A stretch of DNA of 64,000 nt from Methylobacterium nodulans ORS 2060 (GTDB lineage Bacteria > Pseudomonadota > Alphaproteobacteria > Rhizobiales > Beijerinckiaceae), in assembly GCF_000022085.1 (NCBI RefSeq), contig NC_011894.1, forward strand, positions 4,269,001-4,333,000, read 5' to 3'. Of the stretch, positions 31,785-40,542 are shown in pieces. A program made the translations under genes and the position numbers. How positions within the stretch are numbered: position 1 is the stretch's first letter; the number at the start of each line of letters is the position of its first letter. Under the pieces are notes generated by a model. It did not search any database. It was not told the DNA's origin and saw only the letters and a program-made list of their open reading frames with translations.

Positions 31785-31916
31785 ACCTCACGCCGTAGCA
31801 ACATCAACTCCTGCCTAGCACGGTGAGTATCCCGTCGAGTGGCTGCGGCTTTCCGAGCAGGTAGCCTTGGACGGACCCGACTCGCCCCATCCCTACATCT
31901 TCCGCCGAGGGCCGCC

Positions 31917-33401
31917 ATGCGCATCGTGACCGCTCGCCTCAACCACGAGACGAATACCTTCTCGCCCCTCGCCACACCGCTCTCGGCCTTCCGGCCTCTC
32001 TGGGGCGAGGCGGCGCGCGAGGCGGGCACCGGGAGTGCCACGGCGCTCGGCGCCTTCCTGGCCTTCGCACAGGCACGGGGGATGGAGGTCGCCGTGCCGG
32101 TCATGGCCCATGCCAACCCGAGCGGACCGGTCGCCGACGCGGCCTTCGAGGCCTTGTCCGCCGCGATCCTCGCCGCGGTGGCGGAGGGATGTGAGGCGAT
32201 CCTCCTCGACCTGCACGGCGCGATGGTGACCGAGAGCCACGACGACGGCGAGGGCGAGCTTCTCGCCCGCATTCGGGCGATCGCCCCGGACGTTCCGCTC
32301 GGCGTCGCCCTGGATCTCCACGCCAACGTCACGCCGCGCATGGTCGAGGCGGCGGACGTCATTGTCGGCTTCAAAACCTACCCGCACGTGGACATGGCCG
32401 AGACAGGCGAACACGTCGCCCGCCTCGTCGGCCGCATGCTCGATGAGGGCCTGCGGCCGCACCAGGCCTGGTGCCATCCGCCTCAGCTCGCCCATACGCT
32501 CAGGATGGACACCCGCGTGCCGGGGCCGATGGCCGACCTCGTCGCCGCGGCGCGGGCAATGGAGGCGCGGCCGGGTATCCTCGCCGCCACGCTCTTCGGC
32601 GGCTTCAGCCTCGCGGATCTCGCCGAGACCGGCGTGTCCTTCGTGGTCGCGGCCGAGAGCGCAGCGCAGGCGCGGGCAGCCGCGGCAGAGCTCGGTGCCG
32701 CGATCTGGGCGCGCCGGACGGAGTTCGTCTACCACGAGGTGCCGCTCGCCGCCTCAATCGCCGCAGCGCGCGCGGCCGAGGCGGGCCCCGGCACCGGACC
32801 CGTCCTGCTCCTCGACCACGGCGACAACTGCATGTCGGGCGGCACCTGCGACGTGATGGACGTGCTAGCCGCCTGCCTGGAGGCGGGCCTCGACGGCATC
32901 GTTGCCGGGCCGATCTGCGACCCGGAAACCGTGGCCGCCCTGTTCGCGGCCGGGACCGGCGCCGCAGCGGAGGTCCGGCTCGGCAACAAGGTGGCGCTCC
33001 CGGGCTTCCCGCCCCAGGCCCCGCTCGCGCTCTCGGGCCGGGTCGCGGCGCTCGGAGATGGCAGCTATGTCGTCACTGGCCCGACCTATACGGGGCAGCG
33101 CTTCTCCATGGGTCGCGCTGCCGTCCTCGACACTGGTCGGGCGCGCGTCCTGGTGACCGAGGAGCCACATGAGCCCTGGGACCTCGCGATCTTCATAGAG
33201 AGCGGCATCGATCCGCGGGCGGCGCGCTTCTTGATCCTGAAGTCGCGCATGTACTGCCGCCCGGTCTTCGAGCCGATTGCCCGGGCGACCGTCGAGTGCG
33301 CCAGCGCCGGCGTGACGAGCTCCGACTACCGCCTGTTCCCCTTCGCCAAGCTCGCCCGCCCGACCTACCCGATCGACCTGGAGGCCACGTGGACCGCCTG
33401 A
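31917..33401 (+). CDS. M81-family metallopeptidase (MlrC-like)
   Basis: 494 residues. The start RIVTARLNHETNTFSPLATP, the LLDLHGAMVTESHDDGEGEL segment and DLHANVTPRMVEAADVIVGF with KTYPHVDMAETGE are the conserved N-terminal domain of the M81/MlrC family (zinc ligands expected among these Asp/His residues). The C-terminal half has DHGDNCMSGGTCDVMDVL. Family members include microcystin-degrading MlrC; most have unknown amide substrates. Faces the ABC operon convergently, suggesting a role in processing the imported compound. Confidence 0.88.
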   Translation: MRIVTARLNHETNTFSPLATPLSAFRPLWGEAAREAGTGSATALGAFLAFAQARGMEVAVPVMAHANPSGPVADAAFEALSAAILAAVAEGCEAILLDLHGAMVTESHDDGEGELLARIRAIAPDVPLGVALDLHANVTPRMVEAADVIVGFKTYPHVDMAETGEHVARLVGRMLDEGLRPHQAWCHPPQLAHTLRMDTRVPGPMADLVAAARAMEARPGILAATLFGGFSLADLAETGVSFVVAAESAAQARAAAAELGAAIWARRTEFVYHEVPLAASIAAARAAEAGPGTGPVLLLDHGDNCMSGGTCDVMDVLAACLEAGLDGIVAGPICDPETVAALFAAGTGAAAEVRLGNKVALPGFPPQAPLALSGRVAALGDGSYVVTGPTYTGQRFSMGRAAVLDTGRARVLVTEEPHEPWDLAIFIESGIDPRAARFLILKSRMYCRPVFEPIARATVECASAGVTSSDYRLFPFAKLARPTYPIDLEATWTA

Positions 33402-33819
33402 AGAGCACGGAGGATGGGGGGCACTGGCTTTCGCCGCCAAGCCTCACCTTTTCACTGATGACGGCCAACGGCCTGCGCCTGTGCGCGGGCCGTCCTGCGT
33501 TCTGCCCATGTCCAGAAAACGACGGGATACTGCTGCGGAAATAGGGTTGGCCGCTCGGTCCCGGGCCCGACTCAGCCGTCCCATTTCCTCTCCATGATGG
33601 TGCGCGCCCGCGCGGATGGTGCGCGCCCGCGCGCGGCCCATCTGTTGGGGAATTCCGACCACGCCCGCCGCAGAGCCCGTGACGGGACGGGCCTCACGCC
33701 TGTGCAACGGCCGCGCCAGACGCCCGGCCGGAAAGCCATCCGAATTCGCCAACAGTATCGGGCGGCTTATGGAAGAAGCTATATTGGCAGTGCTCGCTTG
33801 CTTCCACCGCACATTACTC
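33402..33819. other. Convergent intergenic region
   Basis: 418 bases between two convergent genes without a supported gene. Contains ATGTCCAGAAAACGACGGG (33508-33526), one of three variants of a short motif seen also near 42368 and 43695. Confidence 0.4.
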
Positions 33820-35091
33820 TCAAAATCGGGCCGCGGAGTATGGCGCAGGATCGAAGCTGGGTCGCTCATCAGCAATCAGCTGGGCTAGCAGCTGGCCACT
33901 TGCGGGCGCCCCCGTCATACCCGCGTGTCCATGGCCAAAACAGCCATAAAGACCTGGCCGATCCCCGATCGGCCCGATCACGGGCAGGCTATCCGGCGTC
34001 GAGGGACGATGTCCCATCCAGTAGATGGGTTCACCATGTTCCAGACTGGGAAAAAGGCGTTTCGCCTGAACCAGCAGATTTTCGGCGCGCTGCAGCGTCG
34101 GCGGCGCGTCGAGCCCAGCAATCTCCACCGTACCCGACACTCGAAGGCCCCCGGCCATCGAGCACATGCCGAAGTAGCCGGTCTTGCTGAGGATCGGCAT
34201 CCCGAGCCGGATCGACGGCGTCGGCAGCATGACGTGGTAGCCGCGCTCCGTCTCCAGAGGTATTGCAATGCCGAGTGGCGCCAAGAGGCGGGTCGACCAA
34301 GCACCTGCGGCCACAACAACCAAGTCCGCGGTGTGATTGGTCAGGTTCGTCATCGCGCTCCAGCCGCCCCCGTCGCGTGGCCAGAGCTTCAGCACCCGCT
34401 CATGCGCCAACTCGCCTCCCTCGGCCACGAAGCGCTCGGCCAAGGCACGGGTGAGGCCGCCGGGATCGACCGTGTGACCATTGCCCCTGATGAGAAGCCC
34501 GTGAGTGGCCGTGCGGGCGATGCCGGGATAAAACTGCCGGATCTGATCGGGTCCAATGATCTCTGACTGAATCCCGAACATTGCCCTGATCTCGTCCTCG
34601 ATCCCGGGCGGGGGGGCCGTCTTCAACCCCTCCCAGAGATAGATCTGGCCGTCCTGGCGCACGAGCCGCGCCATCTCGGCAGGGCCGATAAGATCGGCCC
34701 AGCCCGAGAAGGTGCGGCGGTTCAGCTCGCGAAGCGCAGCCGAGGCGTAGAAGACCTGACGTCGCGTCCCGGCCTTCAGGTAACGCCAGAGCCAGGGCAT
34801 TGCCTTCGGCAGATAGGCCGCCCGGATCGTGAGTGGTCCCAAAGGATCGCTCAGCCAGCGCGGCACCTTTCGGATCATGCCGGGCAGAGAAGTCGGCATG
34901 GCGGTGTCCGCCACCAGCATGCCGGAATTGCCGTGCGATGCACCGCCTCCGGGCTGGGCTTCGTCGAGAACAGTGACCTGCAGGCCCCGGCGTCCGAGCT
35001 GAACCGCAGCCGAGAGGCCGACCGCGCCCGCACCGATGACGAGGGCCGAGCGACCGTGCCTGGACGCGCGTCCGTTTGCTGTCGAAACCAT
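33820..35091 (-). CDS. FAD-dependent D-amino-acid dehydrogenase-like oxidoreductase
   Basis: 423 residues from ATG 35091 with GAGGTGA five bases upstream. Dinucleotide fold ALVIGAGAVGLSAAVQLGRR with the second acidic residue VTVLDEA, and the ATG-like VVVAAGAWSTRLLAPLGI and GHGHAGMTGAPASGQLLA C-terminal motifs of the DAO/DadA family. It would oxidise a D-amino acid or N-substituted amine to an imine, a suitable source of substrate for the two RidA proteins nearby. Last gene of the leftward transporter operon. Confidence 0.85.
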   Translation of the reverse strand: MVSTANGRASRHGRSALVIGAGAVGLSAAVQLGRRGLQVTVLDEAQPGGGASHGNSGMLVADTAMPTSLPGMIRKVPRWLSDPLGPLTIRAAYLPKAMPWLWRYLKAGTRRQVFYASAALRELNRRTFSGWADLIGPAEMARLVRQDGQIYLWEGLKTAPPPGIEDEIRAMFGIQSEIIGPDQIRQFYPGIARTATHGLLIRGNGHTVDPGGLTRALAERFVAEGGELAHERVLKLWPRDGGGWSAMTNLTNHTADLVVVAAGAWSTRLLAPLGIAIPLETERGYHVMLPTPSIRLGMPILSKTGYFGMCSMAGGLRVSGTVEIAGLDAPPTLQRAENLLVQAKRLFPSLEHGEPIYWMGHRPSTPDSLPVIGPIGDRPGLYGCFGHGHAGMTGAPASGQLLAQLIADERPSFDPAPYSAARF

Positions 35092-35098
35092 GGTCACC

Positions 35099-36880
35099 TC
35101 AGGCGCTCCGCGGCCGCGACAGCCGCTCGGCCACGACCACGAAGACCGTGATCAGGACCAGCAGCACGACCGAGACAGCGGCTAGCATCGGGCTCACCTT
35201 GAGCAGTGCGTCATCCCACATCTGCTTCGGCAGCGTGCCGAACAGGCCGCCCGTGACGAAGAGCGCGATCGTGAGCTCGTCGAACGAAGTCACGAAGGCG
35301 AACAGGTAGGCGGCGATGAGCCCGTTGCGGATCAGCGGGAGTGTCACGCGCCGCAGCGTCGTGATGCGGCCGGCACCGAGAGTCGAGGCAGCCTGTTCAA
35401 GTCGCCAGTCGTGGTGCTTCAGAACGGCCATGACCGTGGTCGTGACGTAGGGCACCGACAGCACGGCATGGCCGAGCACGAGGCCCAGCGTCGTGCCGAT
35501 CAGGCCGATCTGGGCGAAGAGGTAGAACAGGCCGACGGCCGTCACGATGCGCGGCACGATCAGCGGCGCCAGGAGTAGAGCCAAGATCGTGGACTTGCCG
35601 GCGAGGTTGAAGCGCGTCAGAGCGAAAGCCGCGGGCGTGCCGATCGCCACGGCCAACAGCGCCGAGAGCGTCGCCACGGTGATCGAGCGGGCCGCCGCAC
35701 CGAGCCACTGCGGCGAGTCGGCGAGTGCCGCGTACCACTGGCCGGAGAACAGAGCCGGCGGCCACTCGATAAAGGCGCTTTTCGAAACCGAAACCGGGAT
35801 CAAGAACAGGGCCGGGCTGGCCAGGAAACCGAGGGTGAGCAGGACGGTCGCACGCCCGGCGAGCGAGGGAGCGCGGGCGAAACCAACCCGACCGAGGGCC
35901 CCGCCGAACGCGTCCGAAGCCCGGCCGGCAGCGCCGAGCATGGAAGTGCCGAGGCGCGCCGCGCGGCTCGGCGCCGCATCGCCCTCCGAGCTGCCGCCGG
36001 CCAGCGTCGACAGACCCACGAGCCGGTCGTAGGCGAAGAAGATCAGGATCGTCGCGGTGATCAGGAGCGCCGAGATCGCGCCCCCGAAGCCCCAGTTCAT
36101 CATCTCCTGGATCTGCTCGATGATGAGTTGGCCGACCATCGTCTGCTTCGGCGAGCCGAGGAGGGCAGGAGTGATGAAGAAGCCGAGAGCCGAGATGAAG
36201 ACGAGGAGGCCCGCCGCGGCGACGCCCGGAAGCGAGAGAGGGAAGGAGATGCGCCAGAACGTCGAGCCGCTGCGCGCGCCGAGGGTCGAGGCCGCCTTCT
36301 CAAGATCGCGGTTGATCTTCTCGAGCACCGGCACGAGCGTCAGGATCGCAAGTGGCATGAGCGCGTGCACCGTGCCGACCAGCACGCCCGCAAGATTGTA
36401 GATCAGCTCGAGTGGCCCCCCCACTATGCCGAGGCGCTGGAGCGTGTCGTTGAGCACGCCGGTGCGGCCGAGCAGCACGATCCAGGCGAAGGTACGGACC
36501 AGGAAGCTTGTCCAGAAGGGGAGCAGCACCCACAGCATCAGCCGCGCTCGGCTGCGCGGCTCGGCCCGCGCGATGGCATAGGCCACGGGGTAGCCGGCAA
36601 GCAGCGCGACGATGGCGGTCCAAAAGGCGATCTGCAGCGTCGTCCCCAGCACGGAGACGTAGACGGGCGAACCGAACAAGCGCCCGTAATGGACGAGACT
36701 CGGCTGGCCTGACCCGTCGAGAAGGCTCAGCGCCATGAGTCTCACGACGGGGTAGAGGAAGAAGCACCCGAGCAGAACCGCAGCCGGCGCAAGCAGCAAC
36801 CAGCCGCGGAGGGCCGCGAGACGAAGCTTGAGGCGCGGAGCGGGGGCGTCGAGAGGGGTCGCTAAGGCCATATTGCTCAT
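35099..36880 (-). CDS. ABC transporter permease, two permease domains fused
   Basis: 593 residues, about twelve membrane segments. Two complete binding-protein-dependent permease domains in one chain: EAA loops at EKAASTLGARSGSTFWRISF and EQAASTLGAGRITTLRRVTL. This equals PotB plus PotC (or the FbpB layout) of polyamine/iron-type importers. The stop is 8 bases before the dehydrogenase ATG, and it lies 12 bases after the ATPase gene stop. Confidence 0.9.
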   Translation of the reverse strand: MSNMALATPLDAPAPRLKLRLAALRGWLLLAPAAVLLGCFFLYPVVRLMALSLLDGSGQPSLVHYGRLFGSPVYVSVLGTTLQIAFWTAIVALLAGYPVAYAIARAEPRSRARLMLWVLLPFWTSFLVRTFAWIVLLGRTGVLNDTLQRLGIVGGPLELIYNLAGVLVGTVHALMPLAILTLVPVLEKINRDLEKAASTLGARSGSTFWRISFPLSLPGVAAAGLLVFISALGFFITPALLGSPKQTMVGQLIIEQIQEMMNWGFGGAISALLITATILIFFAYDRLVGLSTLAGGSSEGDAAPSRAARLGTSMLGAAGRASDAFGGALGRVGFARAPSLAGRATVLLTLGFLASPALFLIPVSVSKSAFIEWPPALFSGQWYAALADSPQWLGAAARSITVATLSALLAVAIGTPAAFALTRFNLAGKSTILALLLAPLIVPRIVTAVGLFYLFAQIGLIGTTLGLVLGHAVLSVPYVTTTVMAVLKHHDWRLEQAASTLGAGRITTLRRVTLPLIRNGLIAAYLFAFVTSFDELTIALFVTGGLFGTLPKQMWDDALLKVSPMLAAVSVVLLVLITVFVVVAERLSRPRSA

Positions 36881-36892
36881 GTCCGCTCCCGC

Positions 36893-37987
36893 TCAGGCCG
36901 CTTCACAAGGAAGCACAATGCCGGCATCAGCGGGCCAGCCGAGTCGCACGACTTCGCCGACGCGCGGGCGGGCCCGTCCGGCTGTGAGCAGCAGGGCGGC
37001 GAGGTGGCCGCCGCCGGCCGGCTCGATCTCCACGCGGGTCAGAGCGCCGAGCATCACGCTGTCGCGCACCGTCCCGACGAGCCTGTTCTCGCTACTCGCT
37101 CCCTCGTCGAGGAGCAGAAGCCGCTCCGGCCGTACTGCGAGCAATGCGTCGCCAGAGACCGGGCTCGTCGGGACGGTGCGGCCGCGCAGCGTAACGCCGG
37201 TGGCTGTGCGAACCTCGCCGATGTCGCCGTCCCGACTGGCCACCGTCACAGGCAGGAGGTTGGACTCACCGATGAAGTTCGCTGCGAACGGCGTGCTCGG
37301 CCGGAAATAAAGTTCGTCCGGCGTGCCGATCTGCTCGATGCGGGCATTGTTCATCAGGCAGATGCGATTGGACAGGCCCATCGCCTCATCCTGATCGTGC
37401 GTGACGTAGAGAACAGTGATGCTGAGCTCATGATGCAGGCGGCGGATCTCGCTCTGCATATGCTCGCGCAGCTTCTTGTCGAGGGCACCTAGCGGCTCGT
37501 CCATCAGGATGATGGAGGGCCGGTAGATCATGGCGCGGGCGAGCGCCACCCGCTGCTGCTGCCCGCCCGAGAGCCGCGCTGGCAGCCGGTCGGCGAGGTG
37601 GCCGAGCCGAACGAGGTCGAGCGCTTCTCGCACGCGCGTCTCGACTTCGTGCTTGGGCAGGCGCCGCATCTCGAGCGGGAACGCGACGTTCTCGGCGACA
37701 GTCAGGTGCGGAAAGAGCGCATAGCTCTGGAAGACCATCCCGATATCGCGGTCACAACTCGCGAGGTTGGTCGCCGGCCGGCCGTCGATCAGGATCTCGC
37801 CGGAGCTCGGCGGCACGAGCCCGGCCACGATCATCAGCAGCGTCGTCTTACCCGACCCGGAGGGGCCGAGCAGCGTCAGGAATTCGCCCTCGGCGAGGTC
37901 GAAGGTCGCGTCCGCCAGCGCGACGGCTGCGCCGTAGCGCTTGCCGACGTCGCGCGCGGAGAGCTTGATGGAGCGAGAAACAGCCAT
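36893..37987 (-). CDS. ABC transporter ATPase, PotA type
   Basis: 364 residues. Walker A LLGPSGSGKTTLL, signature RLSGGQQQRVALARAM, Walker B IILMDEPLGALD, switch YVTHDQDEAMGLSNRI. C-terminal TOBE domain (about 270-364). Partner of the fused permease and the binding protein encoded next to it. Confidence 0.93.
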   Translation of the reverse strand: MAVSRSIKLSARDVGKRYGAAVALADATFDLAEGEFLTLLGPSGSGKTTLLMIVAGLVPPSSGEILIDGRPATNLASCDRDIGMVFQSYALFPHLTVAENVAFPLEMRRLPKHEVETRVREALDLVRLGHLADRLPARLSGGQQQRVALARAMIYRPSIILMDEPLGALDKKLREHMQSEIRRLHHELSITVLYVTHDQDEAMGLSNRICLMNNARIEQIGTPDELYFRPSTPFAANFIGESNLLPVTVASRDGDIGEVRTATGVTLRGRTVPTSPVSGDALLAVRPERLLLLDEGASSENRLVGTVRDSVMLGALTRVEIEPAGGGHLAALLLTAGRARPRVGEVVRLGWPADAGIVLPCEAA

Positions 37988-37996
37988 ATCCCGTCC

Positions 37997-39076
37997 TCAC
38001 CCGAGCAGCCAGGTGTTGAAGCGTTCCAACACCCGGTCCTTTGCTTCACCCCAGTACTTCGTGTCGATCTGGATGGCAGTCTTCAGATTTTCTGGCGAGG
38101 TCGGAAGCGCCTTGGCGCGCTCCGCATCGATGTACTTGTAAGCATCCGGATGGACAGGCCCGTAGGAAAGATACTTGGTGTAGACTGCCTGACGCTCTGG
38201 ATCGCGCGTGAAGGCGACGAATTCACGGACAAGATCGGCCTTGGGCCCACCCTTCAGGATGCAGAAGCCTTCTGTGCCGAGCAGGCCTTGATTCCAGACG
38301 ATCTTGGCCGGCGCACCCTCGTCGATGGCGGCCTGCGCGCGGGCGTTCCAAGTTGGGCAGAGGTCGACCTCGCGGGTCTTGAGCAGCTGCGAGGTCTGCG
38401 CTCCGCCCGTCCACCAGATCTGGACGTCCTTCTTCAAGCGGTCGAGGCTTTTGAAAGCACGGTCGAGGTCGAGCGGATAGAGCTTGTCAGCTGGTACGCC
38501 GTCGGCGAGCAGCGCCTGCTCCAAGGTGTCCTGGGGATGCTTGCGCAGGGAGCGCCGACCGGGGAAGTCCTTGACGTTCCAGAAATCGGCCCACGAAGCC
38601 GGACCTGACTTGCCTGAGAAGGCGTCGCTGCGGAAGGCGAGGACGGTTTGGAGCGCCAGAACTGGCATAAACGTCGGCGTGACGTACTTCTCCGGAATGC
38701 CGCCTGGGCTGGAGCGGTGCTCTTCCAGAAACAGACCCGTCTTCGGATCCATGAGAACGTCGTGCGAGGCTTGGTTGAGGAGCGCGCCGTCCCAGACGTA
38801 GTTGCGCGCCTCGACCATGCTCTTGATGTAGCTAACAGGATCGTGCTGGCCCACGACGCCCACCACCTCGATCCCGGTCGCCTTCTTGAACGGCTCGTAG
38901 AAGGCGGCTGTGAAGCCTGGCGTGTAAGGGCCGCCCGGATCGCGCACCACGATGCGGCGGTTCGCCTGCGCCGCGGCGCTCCGGATCGCCGGTGCCGACA
39001 CCATCGCGCTTGCCGCTGCGACGCTGCCGAGAAGGCCGCGGCGGGTCATTCCCGTGATCGGTCCCGTCTTGCTCAT
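37997..39076 (-). CDS. Extracellular solute-binding protein, Tat-exported
   Basis: 359 residues. Signal MTRRGLLGSVAAASAMVSAP has the twin-arginine pattern, cleavage near SAAAQA. The mature part (IVVRDPGGPYTPGFTAAFYE, then PFKKATGIEVVGVVG) matches PotD/FbpA family 1 binding proteins. First gene of the leftward operon; a perfect 26-bp palindrome lies 41 bases upstream. Substrate unknown; context (amine oxidase, RidA) suggests an amino acid or amine. Confidence 0.9.
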   Translation of the reverse strand: MSKTGPITGMTRRGLLGSVAAASAMVSAPAIRSAAAQANRRIVVRDPGGPYTPGFTAAFYEPFKKATGIEVVGVVGQHDPVSYIKSMVEARNYVWDGALLNQASHDVLMDPKTGLFLEEHRSSPGGIPEKYVTPTFMPVLALQTVLAFRSDAFSGKSGPASWADFWNVKDFPGRRSLRKHPQDTLEQALLADGVPADKLYPLDLDRAFKSLDRLKKDVQIWWTGGAQTSQLLKTREVDLCPTWNARAQAAIDEGAPAKIVWNQGLLGTEGFCILKGGPKADLVREFVAFTRDPERQAVYTKYLSYGPVHPDAYKYIDAERAKALPTSPENLKTAIQIDTKYWGEAKDRVLERFNTWLLG

Positions 39077-39116
39077 CCCACCCTCTCACATGTCACGATG
39101 GTTCCGCCAAACTCGA

Positions 39117-39142
39117 TTGACATGTCAGATCTGACATGTCAA
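39117..39142. promoter_or_regulatory. 26-bp palindromic operator, copy 1
   Basis: Perfect palindrome with half-site TTGACATGTCAGA, between the divergent binding-protein operon and RidA gene; identical to the copy at 40492-40517. Probably the binding site of the GntR regulator encoded at 39749-40468. Confidence 0.85.
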
Positions 39143-39172
39143 CAGCGGTCTGCCAACAAGGAGGACCTCACC

Positions 39173-39523
39173 ATGTCGATACAGCGCAGCGGCACGAACA
39201 AGCGCCTCAGTAAGCTCGTTGTGCACCGCGGCTTAGCTTACTTGGCAGGCCAGGTCGCGGACGACTTGAATGGCTCGCTTGAGTCTCAAACGCGCGAGAC
39301 GCTCGCCAAAATAGACGCGCTCCTGACCGAGGCTGGGACAGACAAAACTCGCATTCTGTCTGCGCAGATCTGGCTCGCCGACATGGCCGAGGCAGCCAAG
39401 ATGAATGCCGTGTGGGAGAGTTGGATGCCGGAAGGCCATGCCCCAGCCCGCGCCACGGTCGGAGCGCCCCTCGCGAGTTCTCGCCACCTCGTCGAGATTA
39501 AGGTGGTGGCCGCAGTAGACTGA
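39173..39523 (+). CDS. RidA/YjgF-family imine deaminase, copy 1
   Basis: 116 residues from ATG 39173 with AAGGAGG eight bases upstream. RidA fold: YLAGQVADDLNGSLESQTRE, IDALLTEAGTDKTRILSAQI, and the substrate-binding Arg in GHAPARATVGA near the C-terminus with the late E of LVEIKVVAAV. RidA proteins hydrolyse reactive enamines/imines released by amine oxidases; the neighbouring FAD dehydrogenase would produce them. Divergent from the transporter operon across the palindrome. Confidence 0.92.
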   Translation: MSIQRSGTNKRLSKLVVHRGLAYLAGQVADDLNGSLESQTRETLAKIDALLTEAGTDKTRILSAQIWLADMAEAAKMNAVWESWMPEGHAPARATVGAPLASSRHLVEIKVVAAVD

Positions 39524-39662
39524 GAGACAGGTATTACGTCTCCGGTATCTTGCGTGATATCGCGAAATGAATTGAAAGTGAATATTGGAAAAACGATGAT
39601 AGAAATTTTTAAATTTCAAACCGTTTCGAGACTATGAATTCAGCAAAGTAGTCACATGTTAT

Positions 39663-39692
39663 CAGTCAGGTGCCCTAATCGGCACCTGACTG
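39663..39692. terminator. Hairpin between convergent genes
   Basis: Perfect 12-bp stem CAGTCAGGTGCC/GGCACCTGACTG with 6-base loop between the ends of the RidA gene (+) and the GntR gene (-); a bidirectional terminator without strong T-runs. Confidence 0.6.
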
Positions 39693-39748
39693 CTTGCTGT
39701 CTACTTCTGCTGTGAATCAAGTTCGTGACATGCCGGGTTGCAGGCCTG

Positions 39749-40468
39749 TTACCCGATCCGCTCGACGAGGCGCCTGGATGGCGCCCGCAGCGTACGACGT
39801 CCGGTAATCAGCTCCGGCGTCTCCTGAAACACCGTCATGACGGCGTCGCGGCTGCGCTTGATGCCGTCCAGGGTAGTCTGGCGCGCCGCTTCTCTGTCGC
39901 CGGTCGCGATCGCCTCAATCATCGGGCCGTGGCCCCGGGACCAATCGCCCGACAACTCCTTCTCGCTGGCGCTGAGGTAGAGAACGCGAAGGGACTCGTC
40001 ATGAAGCTTGGCCACTGAGCGGGCCAGGCGCGGGCTTCCACAGGCTTCAGCGATCGCGACGTGGAAGTCGCGGTTGGCGAGAAGGAAGCGCCGCTTCGCC
40101 GCCACGTCCGAAATTCGATAGGGGTTGGCGCAGGCGCGGTTGAGCCGCTTCAGGCGCACCTCGGAAATCTTCCCGGCCGCCCTCGCCGCAGACTCCGGTT
40201 CGACGATCTCGCGCATGGCGAAGATATCGGCAACGTCGTCGAGCGTCATGGGCGCGACGAGATGGCCGCTGCGCGGAATGCTCGTGACCCAACCGTCCTG
40301 GCCCAGTCGCGACAGCGCGTGGCGAACCGGTGCCTTGCCGACCCCATAGCGGGCAGAAAGATACCCCTCGGACAACTCCGCGCCCGGCGGTAGCTCGCAG
40401 GTGATAATGGCCAGCTTCAAGGCCTCGTAGAGGTGGTCCTTGAGCTGCCGTTCGGCGACATCGTCCAC
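39749..40468 (-). CDS. GntR-family regulator (FCD subfamily)
   Basis: 239 residues from GTG 40468, chosen because GAGAGG lies 8 bases upstream; an ATG at 40498 would add 10 residues but falls inside the operator and has no ribosome site. N-terminal winged helix (LKDHLYEALKLAIITCELPP, LSEGYLSARYGVGKAPVRHA) and a C-terminal FCD ligand domain with metal-type His residues (RDFHVAIAEACGS, KLHDESLRVLYL). It likely binds the two identical 26-bp palindromes and responds to a small acid or amine of the pathway. Confidence 0.88.
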   Translation of the reverse strand: MDDVAERQLKDHLYEALKLAIITCELPPGAELSEGYLSARYGVGKAPVRHALSRLGQDGWVTSIPRSGHLVAPMTLDDVADIFAMREIVEPESAARAAGKISEVRLKRLNRACANPYRISDVAAKRRFLLANRDFHVAIAEACGSPRLARSVAKLHDESLRVLYLSASEKELSGDWSRGHGPMIEAIATGDREAARQTTLDGIKRSRDAVMTVFQETPELITGRRTLRAPSRRLVERIG

Positions 40469-40491
40469 GAATGTATCCTCTCGTGCCTCTA

Positions 40492-40517
40492 TTGACATGT
40501 CAGATCTGACATGTCAA
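40492..40517. promoter_or_regulatory. 26-bp palindromic operator, copy 2
   Basis: Same perfect palindrome as at 39117-39142, between the GntR gene and the divergent histidinol-dehydrogenase-like gene; it would give autoregulation and control of the enzyme operon. Confidence 0.85.
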
Positions 40518-40542
40518 TGGGCTGCGTGAAAGGGTAACCGAG

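Noticed and set aside
40468..40498. ATG 40498 as start of the GntR regulator
   Set aside because: It lies inside the palindromic operator without a ribosome site; GTG 40468 has GAGAGG eight bases upstream.
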